From positions 124,001 through 188,000 of the forward strand of contig NZ_AMSI01000001.1 in the NCBI RefSeq assembly GCF_000300515.1: a stretch of DNA of 64,000 bases, written 5' to 3'. The notes below the pieces were generated by a model. That model worked only from the letters and a program-made list of their open reading frames with translations. It did not search any database and had not been told where the DNA came from. The first letter of the stretch is position 1. Every line of letters begins with the position of its first letter. This DNA is from Nitratireductor indicus C115 (GTDB taxonomy: Bacteria; Pseudomonadota; Alphaproteobacteria; Rhizobiales; Rhizobiaceae). Below are positions 25,736 to 34,114 of this stretch, one piece after another. The translations under genes were made by a program, and so were the position numbers.

Positions 25736-26548
25736 CTATGCCGGTTCTTGTGGCCAGAGGTTATGAAAATGATGGACCGGTCCATGCCCCGATCCGACCG
25801 TGAGCGCAGCGGAAGTGGCTATGGCCGCCGAGAGATAGTTTTTTGCCGCTGCCATGGCTTCGCGTGGGGCCTGGCCTTTGGCCAGCTCCGCTGCAATGGC
25901 GCTTGAAAGGGTGCAGCCCGTGCCATGAGTGTTGCGCGTGGCCGTGCGGGCACCCTCGAACCAGTAAAGCCCCTCCGGTGAGGCAAGCACATCGGGGCTC
26001 TCGTCGCTGTCGAGATGCCCGCCTTTCAGGAGGGCGCGCGACGGGCCGAGCGCCAGGAGGCCTTTGGCCTGCCGGGCCATCGATGTCCGGTTCAGGGCCG
26101 GCGCCTCACCGAGAAGTGCGGCCGCTTCCGGCAGGTTGGGGGTTATGATGCTGGCGCGCGGCAGAAGATTTTTCGTGAGCGCTTCCACGGCATCCGGTTC
26201 AAGGAGCGGGGCGCCTCCCTTGGCGATCATGACCGGATCGAGCACCACAGGCCCGCCATCATAGGCAGCAAGCACATCTGCGATTGCCGTGGCGATCTCC
26301 GCGTTGGCGATCATGCCGATCTTCACCGCATCGACCCTGATATCGGCGAAAACAGCCCTGATCTGGTCGGCCACGAAGGCTGCGGGAACGGTGTGCACGC
26401 CGAAGACGCCGGTCGTGTTCTGTGCCGTCAGGGCCGTCAGCGCGGCCATTCCATAGACCCCGCGCGCCGCAAAGGCCTTGAGGTCGGCCTGGATTCCGGC
26501 GCCGCCGGATGGGTCGGAACCGGCGATGGAAAGCACGTTGCGGATCAT
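25736..26548 (-). CDS. thiD: Hydroxymethylpyrimidine/phosphomethylpyrimidine kinase
   Basis: ThiD phosphorylates HMP and HMP-phosphate for thiamine synthesis and salvage. The 270-aa ribokinase-fold protein begins with the hallmark SIAGSDPSGGAGIQADLK. DPVMIAKGGAPLL lies mid-protein, and the anion-hole motif GTGCTLSSAIAA is near the end. AGGAGG lies 7 nt before the ATG at 26548, which excludes the longer frame to 26614. It follows the iron-type ABC ATPase gene by 46 bp on the same strand, so it may be co-transcribed with the importer. No TPP riboswitch was recognised upstream. Confidence 0.96.
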   Translation of the reverse strand: MIRNVLSIAGSDPSGGAGIQADLKAFAARGVYGMAALTALTAQNTTGVFGVHTVPAAFVADQIRAVFADIRVDAVKIGMIANAEIATAIADVLAAYDGGPVVLDPVMIAKGGAPLLEPDAVEALTKNLLPRASIITPNLPEAAALLGEAPALNRTSMARQAKGLLALGPSRALLKGGHLDSDESPDVLASPEGLYWFEGARTATRNTHGTGCTLSSAIAAELAKGQAPREAMAAAKNYLSAAIATSAALTVGSGHGPVHHFHNLWPQEPA

Positions 26549-26594
26549 TGCGAAGCCTCCTGACACGATGCGCGGCCCGGCGCTTGTGCCAGCT

Positions 26595-27347
26595 TCAGAG
26601 CGCCCCATCAACAATGATCATCGACCGCCCCTGAGAGCAGGTCTCGATGCGCGCGTCGATCCGGTAGACATCGCGCAGCATGCCGGAAGTGATGACGTCT
26701 TGCGTCGGCCCGCTCGCCACCATCTCCCCGTCCGCGATCACCATCGTGTTGTGGCAGTAGCGCAGCGCGTGGTTGAGGTCGTGCAGCGCGATCATCACGA
26801 TCATCCCGGTGCGCCGGGCGAGGGCGCAGATGAAACCCAGAACCTCGATCTGCCGATGCATGTCGAGCGCCGAAGTCGGCTCGTCCATCAGCAGTACTTC
26901 CGGTTTGCGCACCAGCGCCTGCGCGAGCGAAACGAGCTGTCGCTGGCCGCCGGAAAGTTCCCCGAGCCCGCGAAAGGCGAGTTGTTCGATCCTGAGTGCC
27001 CGCAGCACATTGTCGATCTCGAAAAGCTCTTCGTCGCTCACCCGCCATCCGCCGCCCTGCTTGGCCGACAAAAGCACGGATTCATAGACAGTCAGGACGG
27101 CGTTTGCGCCGGTGTCCTGCGGCATGTAGCAGATGGTGCGCTCACCCCGGTCGGTCTGCGAGAGCGCCACGAGGCCAGGTCCTGCAACGAGACCGGCGAC
27201 GCGCTTGAACAGGGTGGATTTCCCCGCGGCGTTCGGCCCGATCACTGCCGTTACACTGCCGCTTTCCAGCGTGTCGAGACTGACGTTGGAAAGCACGGTA
27301 ACGCGCCCATAGGCAGCGCCGACATCCTTCAGCGCGAGAGCTACCAT
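26595..27347 (-). CDS. Ferric-chelate ABC transporter ATPase (FecE/FepC-like)
   Basis: This 250-aa ATPase drives the importer with the permease and binding protein encoded upstream. Walker A is GPNAAGKSTLF, the signature is LSGGQRQLVSLAQALV, and Walker B is VLLMDEPTSALD. HDLNHALRYC supplies the switch His. This pattern with FecCD-type partners places it in the iron-siderophore/haem/cobalamin importer group. AGGAGG lies 5 nt before the ATG at 27347. It overlaps the permease gene by 7 bp. A longer open frame to 27707 is a shadow inside the permease gene. Confidence 0.93.
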   Translation of the reverse strand: MVALALKDVGAAYGRVTVLSNVSLDTLESGSVTAVIGPNAAGKSTLFKRVAGLVAGPGLVALSQTDRGERTICYMPQDTGANAVLTVYESVLLSAKQGGGWRVSDEELFEIDNVLRALRIEQLAFRGLGELSGGQRQLVSLAQALVRKPEVLLMDEPTSALDMHRQIEVLGFICALARRTGMIVMIALHDLNHALRYCHNTMVIADGEMVASGPTQDVITSGMLRDVYRIDARIETCSQGRSMIIVDGAL

Positions 27348-28405
27348 GCCCGCCTCCTGTTGCTGAAGATCAGCACGAAGAAGAACGGCACGCCAACCAG
27401 CGCCGTGATTACCCCGATGGGCAGGATCGCGCCGGGAATGAGCACCTTGCTGACGACCGAGGTGGCCGAGAGGAGCAGGGCCCCGCAGATGACCGAGCCC
27501 GGCAGGAAGAAGCGCTGGTCTTCGCCGACCAGCATGCGCGCTATATGCGGCCCCACCAGACCCACGAAACCGATCGTGCCGACGAAGGAAACAGGTATCG
27601 CCGCCAGAAGGCTGACCGTCAGGATCGTCTGGAGACGCAGACCGCGCACATTGATGCCCATGCTCGCCGCCTTCTCGTCGCCAAGGCGCAGCGCCGTCAG
27701 CGCCCATGCGTTGCGCATGAAAAGCGGAAGCGTGAGGACCAGGATGATGGCAGTGATGGTGACCTTGTCCCAGGTCGCCTTGGTCAGGCTGCCCATGGTC
27801 CAGAACACCACTGCGGCCAGCGCCTGTTCTGAGGCGAGATATTCCAGCAGCGAAAGTGCCGCATTGAAGGTGAAAACCAGTGCGATGCCAAGAAGCACGA
27901 TGGTTTCCACGGTCACGCCTCGCAAGTTGGAGGCGCCGTGGATGAAGAGGGCTGCGACCATCGCCATGATGAAGGCGTTGATGGGTACCATGTATTGCAC
28001 GGCACCGGGAAAAATTGCGACGCCGCTCACAAGGGCCAGCGCCGCGCCGAAACTCGCGGCAGCGGAGATGCCAAGTGTAAAAGGGCTTGCAAGCGGATTG
28101 CCGAGGATTGTCTGCATCTGCGCGCCGGCAACGGAAAGGGAGGCGCCCACCGTCACGGCCATCAGTGCGATGGGCATGCGGATATCCCAGATGACGACAC
28201 GAAGCTGGTCGCCGGCGGCGGCGGGATCGAACAGCGCGGAGATGACCTGTGAAAGCGAATAGGCCGCCGGCCCCAGCGCCATGTCGGTCGCAATACTGAG
28301 CGCCAGAGCAATCGTCAGGAGCGCAAGGATCGCAATCCGCCTAAAGGCAAGGGCGCGATACTGGTCGCGCCCTGCCACTTCTGTCGTTCCAGCCAGGCTG
28401 GCCAT
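27341..28405 (-). CDS. Ferric-chelate ABC transporter permease (FecCD family)
   Basis: This inner-membrane permease of about 354 aa has roughly ten hydrophobic helices and FecCD/BtuC hallmarks: RMPIALMAVTVGASLSVAG, QTILGNPLASPFTLG near residue 105, and VGLVGPHIARMLVG near residue 280. One permease gene only is present, so the channel is presumably a homodimer. The ATG at 28405 follows AAAGGA; a GTG at 28411 overlapping the binding-protein stop is an alternative. It is tightly coupled to the genes on both sides. Confidence 0.94.
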   Translation of the reverse strand: MASLAGTTEVAGRDQYRALAFRRIAILALLTIALALSIATDMALGPAAYSLSQVISALFDPAAAGDQLRVVIWDIRMPIALMAVTVGASLSVAGAQMQTILGNPLASPFTLGISAAASFGAALALVSGVAIFPGAVQYMVPINAFIMAMVAALFIHGASNLRGVTVETIVLLGIALVFTFNAALSLLEYLASEQALAAVVFWTMGSLTKATWDKVTITAIILVLTLPLFMRNAWALTALRLGDEKAASMGINVRGLRLQTILTVSLLAAIPVSFVGTIGFVGLVGPHIARMLVGEDQRFFLPGSVICGALLLSATSVVSKVLIPGAILPIGVITALVGVPFFFVLIFSNRRRAW

Positions 28406-28407
28406 GG

Positions 28408-29538
28408 TCACTTGTCCTTTAGCGAGACGAAGTAGCCGGGCTTGTAGTCGAGGGGAAGGAAGCGTTCATGCAGTTCCTTGAAGGTGGCCTCCGGATCGAG
28501 ATCGGCGAACAGATCCGGGTGCAGCCACTTGGCGATCTCCTGGATGGCGACGAACTGATAGGGATTGTTGTAGAACTGGTGCCAGATGGCATGCACATTG
28601 CCGTCCTTCACGGCTTTCACTCCGGTGAAGGCAGGCCGCTTGGTGAGATTTTCCAGTTTCCGGCGCGCTTCCGTGAGGTCGGCGCCATAGCCCACCCCCA
28701 CCCAGTTGCCACTGGGAACATAGGCGTCCCATTTGCCGCCGGTGATGATCACCTGATCGGGGTTGGAAGCGATGATCTGCTCGGGGTTTACCGTGCCGAA
28801 TGTGCCTGGAATGATGTCCTTGGCCATGTTGGTGCCGCCCGCAAGCTCCACCATCTTGCCGAAATTCTCATTGCCGAAAGACATGCAGCAGTCATCGGAA
28901 TATCCGCCGGCGCGCTCAACGAAGACGAGGGGGCGCTTTGGAGCGTTCTTGTCCAGGACGTCCGTGACCCGCTTGATGGCGTCGGCGCGGAACTTGATAA
29001 AGTTCTCGGCCACGGCTTCCTTGCCCATCAGCTTTCCCATGAGACGCATGGAAGGCTCGGTGTTCTCCATCGGCTTTTCGCGAAAGTCCACATAGACCAG
29101 CGGAATGCCGACCTTGCCGAGCTTTTCGATATAGCCTGCCTCGTCGGTCGCGGTCTTGGCGTCGACATTCATCAGGATGACATCCGGCTTGAGCGCAACC
29201 GCCTGCTCGATGTCGAACGTCCCGTCCTTCATGCCGCCGAAGGTGGGCAGCTTGGCAATTTCGGGATATTTCTCCAGATAGGCTTCGTAGGATTCAGGAT
29301 CTGCTTTGGAAAGGTCGTCGCGCCAGCCCACGACACGCTTGAAGGGGGCTTCCTTGTCGAGAACGGCCAGAAAATAGATCTGGCGCCCTTCGCCAAGGAT
29401 CACATTCTTCACCGGAACGTTGACCTCGACTTCACGGCCTGTGACATCCTTCACGGTGACTTTGTCCGCCAGTGCCGGCCAGAGCGAGGATAAGACGAGG
29501 CCCAGTGCCAGTGCGGCGGATTTGCCCATGATGCGCAT
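28408..29538 (-). CDS. Periplasmic iron-chelate-binding protein (TroA/FepB-like)
   Basis: This 376-aa class III solute-binding protein has a signal peptide (LALGLVLSSLWPALA) and the domain start VKDVTGREVEVNVPVKNVI. It continues with the family pattern PDVILMN, a long backbone helix, SNPDQVIITGG and a C-terminal lobe. Such proteins bind ferric siderophores, haem or related chelates for FecCD permeases. It opens a fecB-fecCD-fecE-like operon that may run on into thiD. AGGAG precedes the ATG. The divergent upstream region carries IRO- and ICE-like boxes, supporting an iron role. The ligand is unknown. Confidence 0.92.
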   Translation of the reverse strand: MRIMGKSAALALGLVLSSLWPALADKVTVKDVTGREVEVNVPVKNVILGEGRQIYFLAVLDKEAPFKRVVGWRDDLSKADPESYEAYLEKYPEIAKLPTFGGMKDGTFDIEQAVALKPDVILMNVDAKTATDEAGYIEKLGKVGIPLVYVDFREKPMENTEPSMRLMGKLMGKEAVAENFIKFRADAIKRVTDVLDKNAPKRPLVFVERAGGYSDDCCMSFGNENFGKMVELAGGTNMAKDIIPGTFGTVNPEQIIASNPDQVIITGGKWDAYVPSGNWVGVGYGADLTEARRKLENLTKRPAFTGVKAVKDGNVHAIWHQFYNNPYQFVAIQEIAKWLHPDLFADLDPEATFKELHERFLPLDYKPGYFVSLKDK

Positions 29539-29583
29539 CGGTTTTTACTCCTGATGTTGGCTGTCCGGGCGTATATTGTTTTA

Positions 29584-29598
29584 TGACTGTACGGGTCA
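29584..29598. promoter_or_regulatory. IRO-like box (TGA-N9-TCA), candidate RirA site
   Basis: TGACTGTACGGGTCA fits the TGA-N9-TCA core described for the rhizobial iron-responsive operator bound by RirA. It lies 46 bp upstream of the binding-protein gene and 51 bp before the methyltransferase start, so it could serve both. A motif this short also occurs by chance. Confidence 0.45.
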
Positions 29599-29608
29599 AG
29601 TTATATGT

Positions 29609-29625
29609 TTTAGAGCGATTCTCAA
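29609..29625. promoter_or_regulatory. ICE-like box, candidate Irr site
   Basis: TTTAGAG-CGA-TTCTCAA matches the rhizobial iron control element TTTAGAA-N3-TTCTAAA at 12 of 14 defined positions. It lies in the same divergent promoter as the IRO-like box, 24 bp before the methyltransferase start. Irr control of this locus is inferred. Confidence 0.5.
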
Positions 29626-29648
29626 CTGGATCGCGAGGACGGAACCGG

Positions 29649-30467
29649 ATGGAAATTTCGCGGGAACATACGCAGGGACAAGGCACGAATCTCTCGTTAC
29701 GGGATGAGATCAAGGCTTATTGGTCGCAACGGGCGGCGACCTTTGACGAAGCGCCGGGTCATGAAATCTTCTCGGAGGAAGAGCGGCGCGCCTGGCATGA
29801 ACTCTTCCTGCGGCATCTGGGGCCAGGCGAGGGGAGAAGCGCGCTCGACCTTGCGAGTGGAACGGGTGTGATCTCCCACCTGATGGATGATCTGGGCTTC
29901 CAGGTTACCGGTCTCGACTGGTCGGAGCCCATGCTGGAGCGGGCTCGGGCCAAGGCGCGTGAACGCGGGCGTTCGATCCGTTTCCGCATCGCGGATGCGG
30001 AAAATACCATGGAACCTGACGCCTCGTTCGACGCCATCGTCACACGTCATCTGGTCTGGACGCTGGTTGATCCGCAAGCAAGCTTTGCCGAATGGTTTCG
30101 CATATTGCGGCCTGGCGGGCGGTTGTTGGTGGTGGACGGCGACTTCGTCAATGCGGGCCTGCGCGAAAGGGTGGTAAAGAAGATAGAGGCCATGCTGCAA
30201 AAGGCCGGTTTTGTCGATGCCGGCAAGCCTCATGCGCAAGGAGCCTCTCCCGAGGTTTTTCGCAGCATCCTTTCGCGGGTCTATTTTTCCGGTGGCGCGC
30301 GTGCGGAAACCGTCGCCGGGCTCTTGCGGTCGGCCGGCTTCTCGCCTGTGGTGGTGGACACGAACCTGCGTTCGATCCACCGCAACCAGGCCCGGCATCT
30401 GGATTTCTGGAAAGCCCTCGGGCGCGGTTTCCAGCACCGCTATGCGATCCTGGCGGTCAAGCCCTGA
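29649..30467 (+). CDS. Class I SAM-dependent methyltransferase beside an iron-type importer
   Basis: This 272-aa cytoplasmic methyltransferase has the Rossmann motif ALDLASGTGVISHLM (motif I), then VTGLDWSEPMLERAR, and TLVDPQASFAEWFRILRPGG as the motif around strand 5. The acceptor cannot be predicted. It is divergent from the iron-chelate importer and shares its iron-box promoter. Methyltransferases near such importers may act on a chelator or tetrapyrrole; this is a guess. The ATG at 29649 follows GGAACCGG. The longer frame to 29583 runs through both iron boxes and is unlikely. Confidence 0.85.
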   Translation: MEISREHTQGQGTNLSLRDEIKAYWSQRAATFDEAPGHEIFSEEERRAWHELFLRHLGPGEGRSALDLASGTGVISHLMDDLGFQVTGLDWSEPMLERARAKARERGRSIRFRIADAENTMEPDASFDAIVTRHLVWTLVDPQASFAEWFRILRPGGRLLVVDGDFVNAGLRERVVKKIEAMLQKAGFVDAGKPHAQGASPEVFRSILSRVYFSGGARAETVAGLLRSAGFSPVVVDTNLRSIHRNQARHLDFWKALGRGFQHRYAILAVKP

Positions 30468-30477
30468 GCGCGAAAGG

Positions 30478-31695
30478 TCAGATCACTCCCCTTTCCGAGA
30501 GCGTCGCGATTTCTTCAGGGCTGAGGCCAAGCCTCTCGCCGAATATCGCGAGATTGTGCTGGCCGATAGAAGGCCCGGCCGAAGCCACTCTGCCCGGTGT
30601 GCGCGAAAAAGCCGGGGTGACGTTCTGCATCCGCACGGTTCCGAGCTCATCGTCCTCTACCGAGACGATGGAGCCGGTTTCAGCCACATGTGCATCCTCG
30701 AATATGTCCTTGATGTCGAAGACGCGTGCTGCGCTCACCGAATGCCTGTCGAGCAGAGCGCACGCCATGTCAGCGTCGTGCGCGGCAAACCAGTCGGCGA
30801 CGATCCCGTCGAGCAGCTCGACATTGGCAAGCCGGGCGCGGTTGTCGGTGAAGCGGCTATCCGTGATGAGTTCCGGGCGGCCGATCACTCGCATCAGCCG
30901 TTCGAAGACCGATTGCGTGCTGGCGGCGAGCGTGCACCATTTGCCGTCGCGTGTTCGGTAGATGTTGCCTGGTGCTGCGTAGGGGTTGCGGTTGCCGTGC
31001 CGCCCGCGCACCTCGCCCAGCTGATCATACTCGATTGCCAGGAAATCCATCACCCGGAACATGGATTCGAACAGGGACACGGCCACCACCTGGCCCGGAG
31101 CCTGTGGATTGGCTTGTCGTTCGAAAAGTGCCATCAGCAAGCCGAACACCCCGAACAATCCGGTAACGGAATCGGCGATCGGATACCCCACATGCACAGG
31201 CGCGCCGTCGCCTGGGCCGCACAACGACAGAAAGCCCGACATGGCGTCGGCAATGCGCGCAAACCCGGGTTTCGAGGCATAAGGTCCTTTCTGGCCGAAG
31301 GCCGAAACGCGCAGGATCGTCAGCTTTGGATTGACCTTCCAGAGTTCGTCCGGTCCAAGGCCCCATCGCTCCAGCGTGCCCGGTCTGAAATTTTCTATCA
31401 GGACGTCGGTTTCCTCGAGCAATTGCTTGAACAGCGCCTTGCCCTCGGCGAGCCGCAGGTCGAGCGTTATTGCCTTCTTGTTGCGGTTCACCACCTTGGA
31501 CCAGAGAGAAACGTCTCCCTTGTGCGGGCGCAATTGCCGGAGCCCATCGCCGCTGCGCGGCTTTTCAATCTTGAGGACATCGGCACCGAAATCGCCAAGC
31601 AGACCGGCGGCCATGGGGCCTGCAATTACGGTGGAAATGTCTAGCACGCGCAGGCCCTTCAACGGGCCTGTATTTCCGGTTGCTGCATCTGCCAT
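30478..31695 (-). CDS. CaiB/BaiF family (type III) CoA-transferase
   Basis: This 405-aa family III CoA-transferase moves CoA between acyl-CoA and a free acid. The N-terminus GLRVLDISTVIAGPMAAGLL and GADVLKIEKPRSGD, and the mid-part FRPGTLERWGLGPDELW, are characteristic. The expected catalytic Asp lies in RIADAMSGF near residue 155. The substrate is not evident. It begins 2 bp after the stop of an IclR regulator gene, so the two form an operon and the IclR protein probably regulates it. A broader catabolic cluster is not present. Confidence 0.93.
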   Translation of the reverse strand: MADAATGNTGPLKGLRVLDISTVIAGPMAAGLLGDFGADVLKIEKPRSGDGLRQLRPHKGDVSLWSKVVNRNKKAITLDLRLAEGKALFKQLLEETDVLIENFRPGTLERWGLGPDELWKVNPKLTILRVSAFGQKGPYASKPGFARIADAMSGFLSLCGPGDGAPVHVGYPIADSVTGLFGVFGLLMALFERQANPQAPGQVVAVSLFESMFRVMDFLAIEYDQLGEVRGRHGNRNPYAAPGNIYRTRDGKWCTLAASTQSVFERLMRVIGRPELITDSRFTDNRARLANVELLDGIVADWFAAHDADMACALLDRHSVSAARVFDIKDIFEDAHVAETGSIVSVEDDELGTVRMQNVTPAFSRTPGRVASAGPSIGQHNLAIFGERLGLSPEEIATLSERGVI

Positions 31696-31697
31696 GC

Positions 31698-32507
31698 TTA
31701 TGACGCCCCCTCCTGCGTTGAAATCTCACTCGCACGGCCGCTTGCCAGAAGCGCCGTCAGCGCGCGCCCGGCTTCCAGGACAGCCTTGCGGCACCGTTGC
31801 CTGTGTACCTCATCGCGGTTGCGGCTTGAGGGGAGGAGCACGCCGACCGCGCCCAGAACGTTCCCGTCCGGCCCGGTAAAGGGTGCTGCATGGCCGGTTG
31901 CATCGAGTTCGCGCTGGCCGGTGGTTTCGGCGCAACCATTGGTGCGCACGACCGCCAGTTCCTCTTCGATGAAGCTGCGTGTCGCCGCTCCGCCCGACGC
32001 AAATTTCGGTGCCCGCGTCGAGAGCACGCGTGCGACCTCCTCATCTCCTAACGCACTCAGGATCGCCAGCCCCACGCCACCGAGGCGCAGGTCGGCACGG
32101 TAACCGACCCCGAGCGAATATTTGATCGGCTTGTGCGACACGATTTCATGGATGATGACCGCTTCGGTTCCCTCGCGCAGGTTGAGCGTCACGGTTTCCT
32201 GTGTCGCTGCCTGGGCCCGTTCGAGTATGGGCATCGCCCGTGCGATGAGATCGTCCGGATTGAAAAGCTGCCGCGCCAGCGCGAGTACCCCATAGGAGAT
32301 CGAATAGCGGCCATCCTTGGGGTTCTTGTCGAGCAGCCCTTCCTCCGTCAGCGATTGTGCTAGCCGCAGCACATTCACCTTGTTGAGGCCCATTATCTGC
32401 GTGAGTTGACCCAGGCTGAGCGTGCGCGCTCCGCCCTCGAAGCAGCGCAGCAGGGCCACGGCCCGCGAGACGGTTTGCAAGGAATTGGTCATCGGCTTGC
32501 GTTTCAT
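31698..32507 (-). CDS. IclR family transcriptional regulator
   Basis: This protein of about 269 aa has an N-terminal winged helix (QTVSRAVALLRCFEGG, LSLGQLTQIMGLNKVNVLRL, residues about 10-65) and a C-terminal GAF-like effector domain (YRADLRLGGVGLAILSAL). IclR proteins mostly repress catabolic operons and often their own gene. It precedes a CoA-transferase gene by 2 bp. The start is ambiguous: ATG at 32507 lies within the left arm of the upstream palindrome, and ATG at 32492 (MTNSLQTVSRA) would free that palindrome to act as operator. No clear ribosome site marks either. Confidence 0.92.
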   Translation of the reverse strand: MKRKPMTNSLQTVSRAVALLRCFEGGARTLSLGQLTQIMGLNKVNVLRLAQSLTEEGLLDKNPKDGRYSISYGVLALARQLFNPDDLIARAMPILERAQAATQETVTLNLREGTEAVIIHEIVSHKPIKYSLGVGYRADLRLGGVGLAILSALGDEEVARVLSTRAPKFASGGAATRSFIEEELAVVRTNGCAETTGQRELDATGHAAPFTGPDGNVLGAVGVLLPSSRNRDEVHRQRCRKAVLEAGRALTALLASGRASEISTQEGAS

Positions 32508-32536
32508 ATATCGTAATGACGTTAATTTATATGAAA
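32502..32536 (-). promoter_or_regulatory. Palindromic operator at the IclR gene
   Basis: TTTCATATA (32502-32510) and TATATGAAA (32528-32536) form a perfect 9-bp inverted repeat with a 17-bp spacer that itself contains TAATGACGTTA. It overlaps the first candidate start codon. It is probably the site for IclR autoregulation. Confidence 0.55.
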
Positions 32537-32564
32537 TGATTCCGGGCCCTTCCGCAAAAGTCAA

Positions 32565-32860
32565 CCTTAATCACGTTCGCGCTGGGATAGAGCGTTTTGC
32601 GCTGGGCCTACCCATGGAAAGTCATCGAGACAATGATCGAGCCGGCCGCCCTGCCGGATTTGCTGCATCCTGGCGGTATTCTGAAAGGGCCGGCAGGGCG
32701 TGCGTGGCTGTCGATGTGGACATGTGATGCCGGACGCCGGCGGGCATGGCGGTAATCTTGCCCGGCCTTTATGTCTGCGCTTCGATTTCAGCGTTGATGC
32801 GCCGAAGCGCTTCGGCTATGTAGACTGCGCGCCACCGCTTCGGATGGCGCATATCGGCCA
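32565..32860. other. Intergenic region before tRNA-Arg, with an inverted repeat and a possible 27-codon ORF
   Basis: CGCCCTGCCGG (32647-32657) and CCGGCAGGGCG (32690-32700) form a perfect 11-bp inverted repeat. On the minus strand 32852-32769 reads as a 27-residue frame starting [18 protein letters not shown] and ending at TAA, with codon choice like the host, but it has no clear ribosome site. The tRNA promoter must also lie here. Confidence 0.35.
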
Positions 32861-32937
<77 letters not shown>

Positions 32938-33116
32938 AATCCCGCCGATTGCCCTCCACCATACGCTATAGCCGCCAAACGTACGCCTTTGCATAGAGCC
33001 ACGAACTGCGTTGGTGCCGAAAAGGCGTGGAAACTGCGGCGTTTGACGGTGCGAGAGTTCGAATCGTATGGGGTTGATTTGTCGAATACCCCTCCCCCCT
33101 TTGGCATCCAGCAATT

Positions 33117-33927
33117 GGCCTTATTCACGGCTGGCCGTACGATATTCATAGTTACGTCGACGTCGTGCCCATACTTGCTTCGCAAGAATCCCGGGTCATC
33201 GTGCCTCTCTTTCGCGGTTATGAAACGCCCCGCTTTCAGTCTTCGGATACACCGCGCAATGCGCAGCTGTCCGTCTTCACCGCAGATATGATCGCGCTCA
33301 TGGACGTGTTCGACATCGATAAGGCAATTGTTGCGGACTTTGATTGGGGCGCTCGCACGGTCAACATCATGGCGTCACTCTGGCCGGAGCGCTGTCAGGC
33401 CATGGTGTCGGTGAGTGGCTATCTGATTGGCAGCAAGAAAGGAAACGGGAAGCCGCTACCTCCAGCGCCGAACATTTGTGGTGATACCAATACTACCTTG
33501 CCGCAGAGCGGGGTCGTTTTGGCTGCGAAGAACATACCCACCCGCTCGCGAAGCTGATTTGGCAGACGGCCTCCCCGCCATGGGCCTTCGATGAGGCGAC
33601 CTTCGACCGGTCGGCAATTACTCTCGACGATTCGGATCGTGTTGCGATCACCATTCACAACTATCGATGGCGGTTGGGACTTGCCGAAGGGGAGGCTCAA
33701 TACGACGCTTTCGAAACTAGGCTTGCGAGAGGGCCCGTGATTACCATCCCCACAATCACGATGGAAGGCGACGCGAACGGCGCTCAGCATCCCGATCCGG
33801 CAACCTATGCCCGGAAATTTGTCAGGAAGTACGAGCACCGCACCGTTACCGGCGGAATTGGCCATAACTGCCTCGGGAGGCACCTGAAGCCCTTGCGCAG
33901 GCAATCCTCGATGCAGCCGGTTTCTAG
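33117..33927 (+). pseudogene. Decayed alpha/beta hydrolase (epoxide hydrolase-like)
   Basis: A single hydrolase can be read only by switching frames. From 33120 the frame gives HGWPYDIHSYVDVVPILAS, VIVPLFRGYETPRF and FDWGARTVNIMASLWPERC. Near 33470 it shifts, and the continuation has a TGA at 33482-33484 where family members carry Trp (WWYQYY), then reads AKLIWQTASPPWAFDEATFD and HNYRWRLGLAEGEAQYD. A further shift near 33868 leads to LPREAPEALAQAILDAAGF and a TAG at 33925-33927. The N-terminal 60 or more residues before the oxyanion motif are missing. At least two frameshifts, one nonsense codon and one truncation make it a pseudogene. Confidence 0.88.
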
Positions 33928-34078
33928 GTCAAGCCAAGGGTAGCCGCGGCACGCGCCAGTTACCACTCCCAATTGTCGCGAGGCGTCCGGTAATCAAAAA
34001 CCTGCCGGATTGAGCCAGCACCGGAAACTGCGGCGATCCGTTTCAAAGAGAAATCATTCTTCAGAGCGTGATTCTTTA

Positions 34079-34094
34079 TTGAACGATCGTTCCA
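34079..34094 (+). promoter_or_regulatory. TetR-family operator, site 1
   Basis: TTGAACGATCGTTCCA contains the perfect palindrome GAACGATCGTTC, 20 bp upstream of the TetR gene start. It matches the inverted copy upstream of the quinone oxidoreductase gene at 14 of 16 positions, and the two changes are symmetric. Confidence 0.7.
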
Positions 34095-34114
34095 GTAATG
34101 TTAGAGCATCGTGC

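Noticed and set aside
26549-26594. Possible TPP riboswitch ahead of thiD
   Set aside because: The gap is only 46 bp and contains none of the conserved TPP riboswitch elements.
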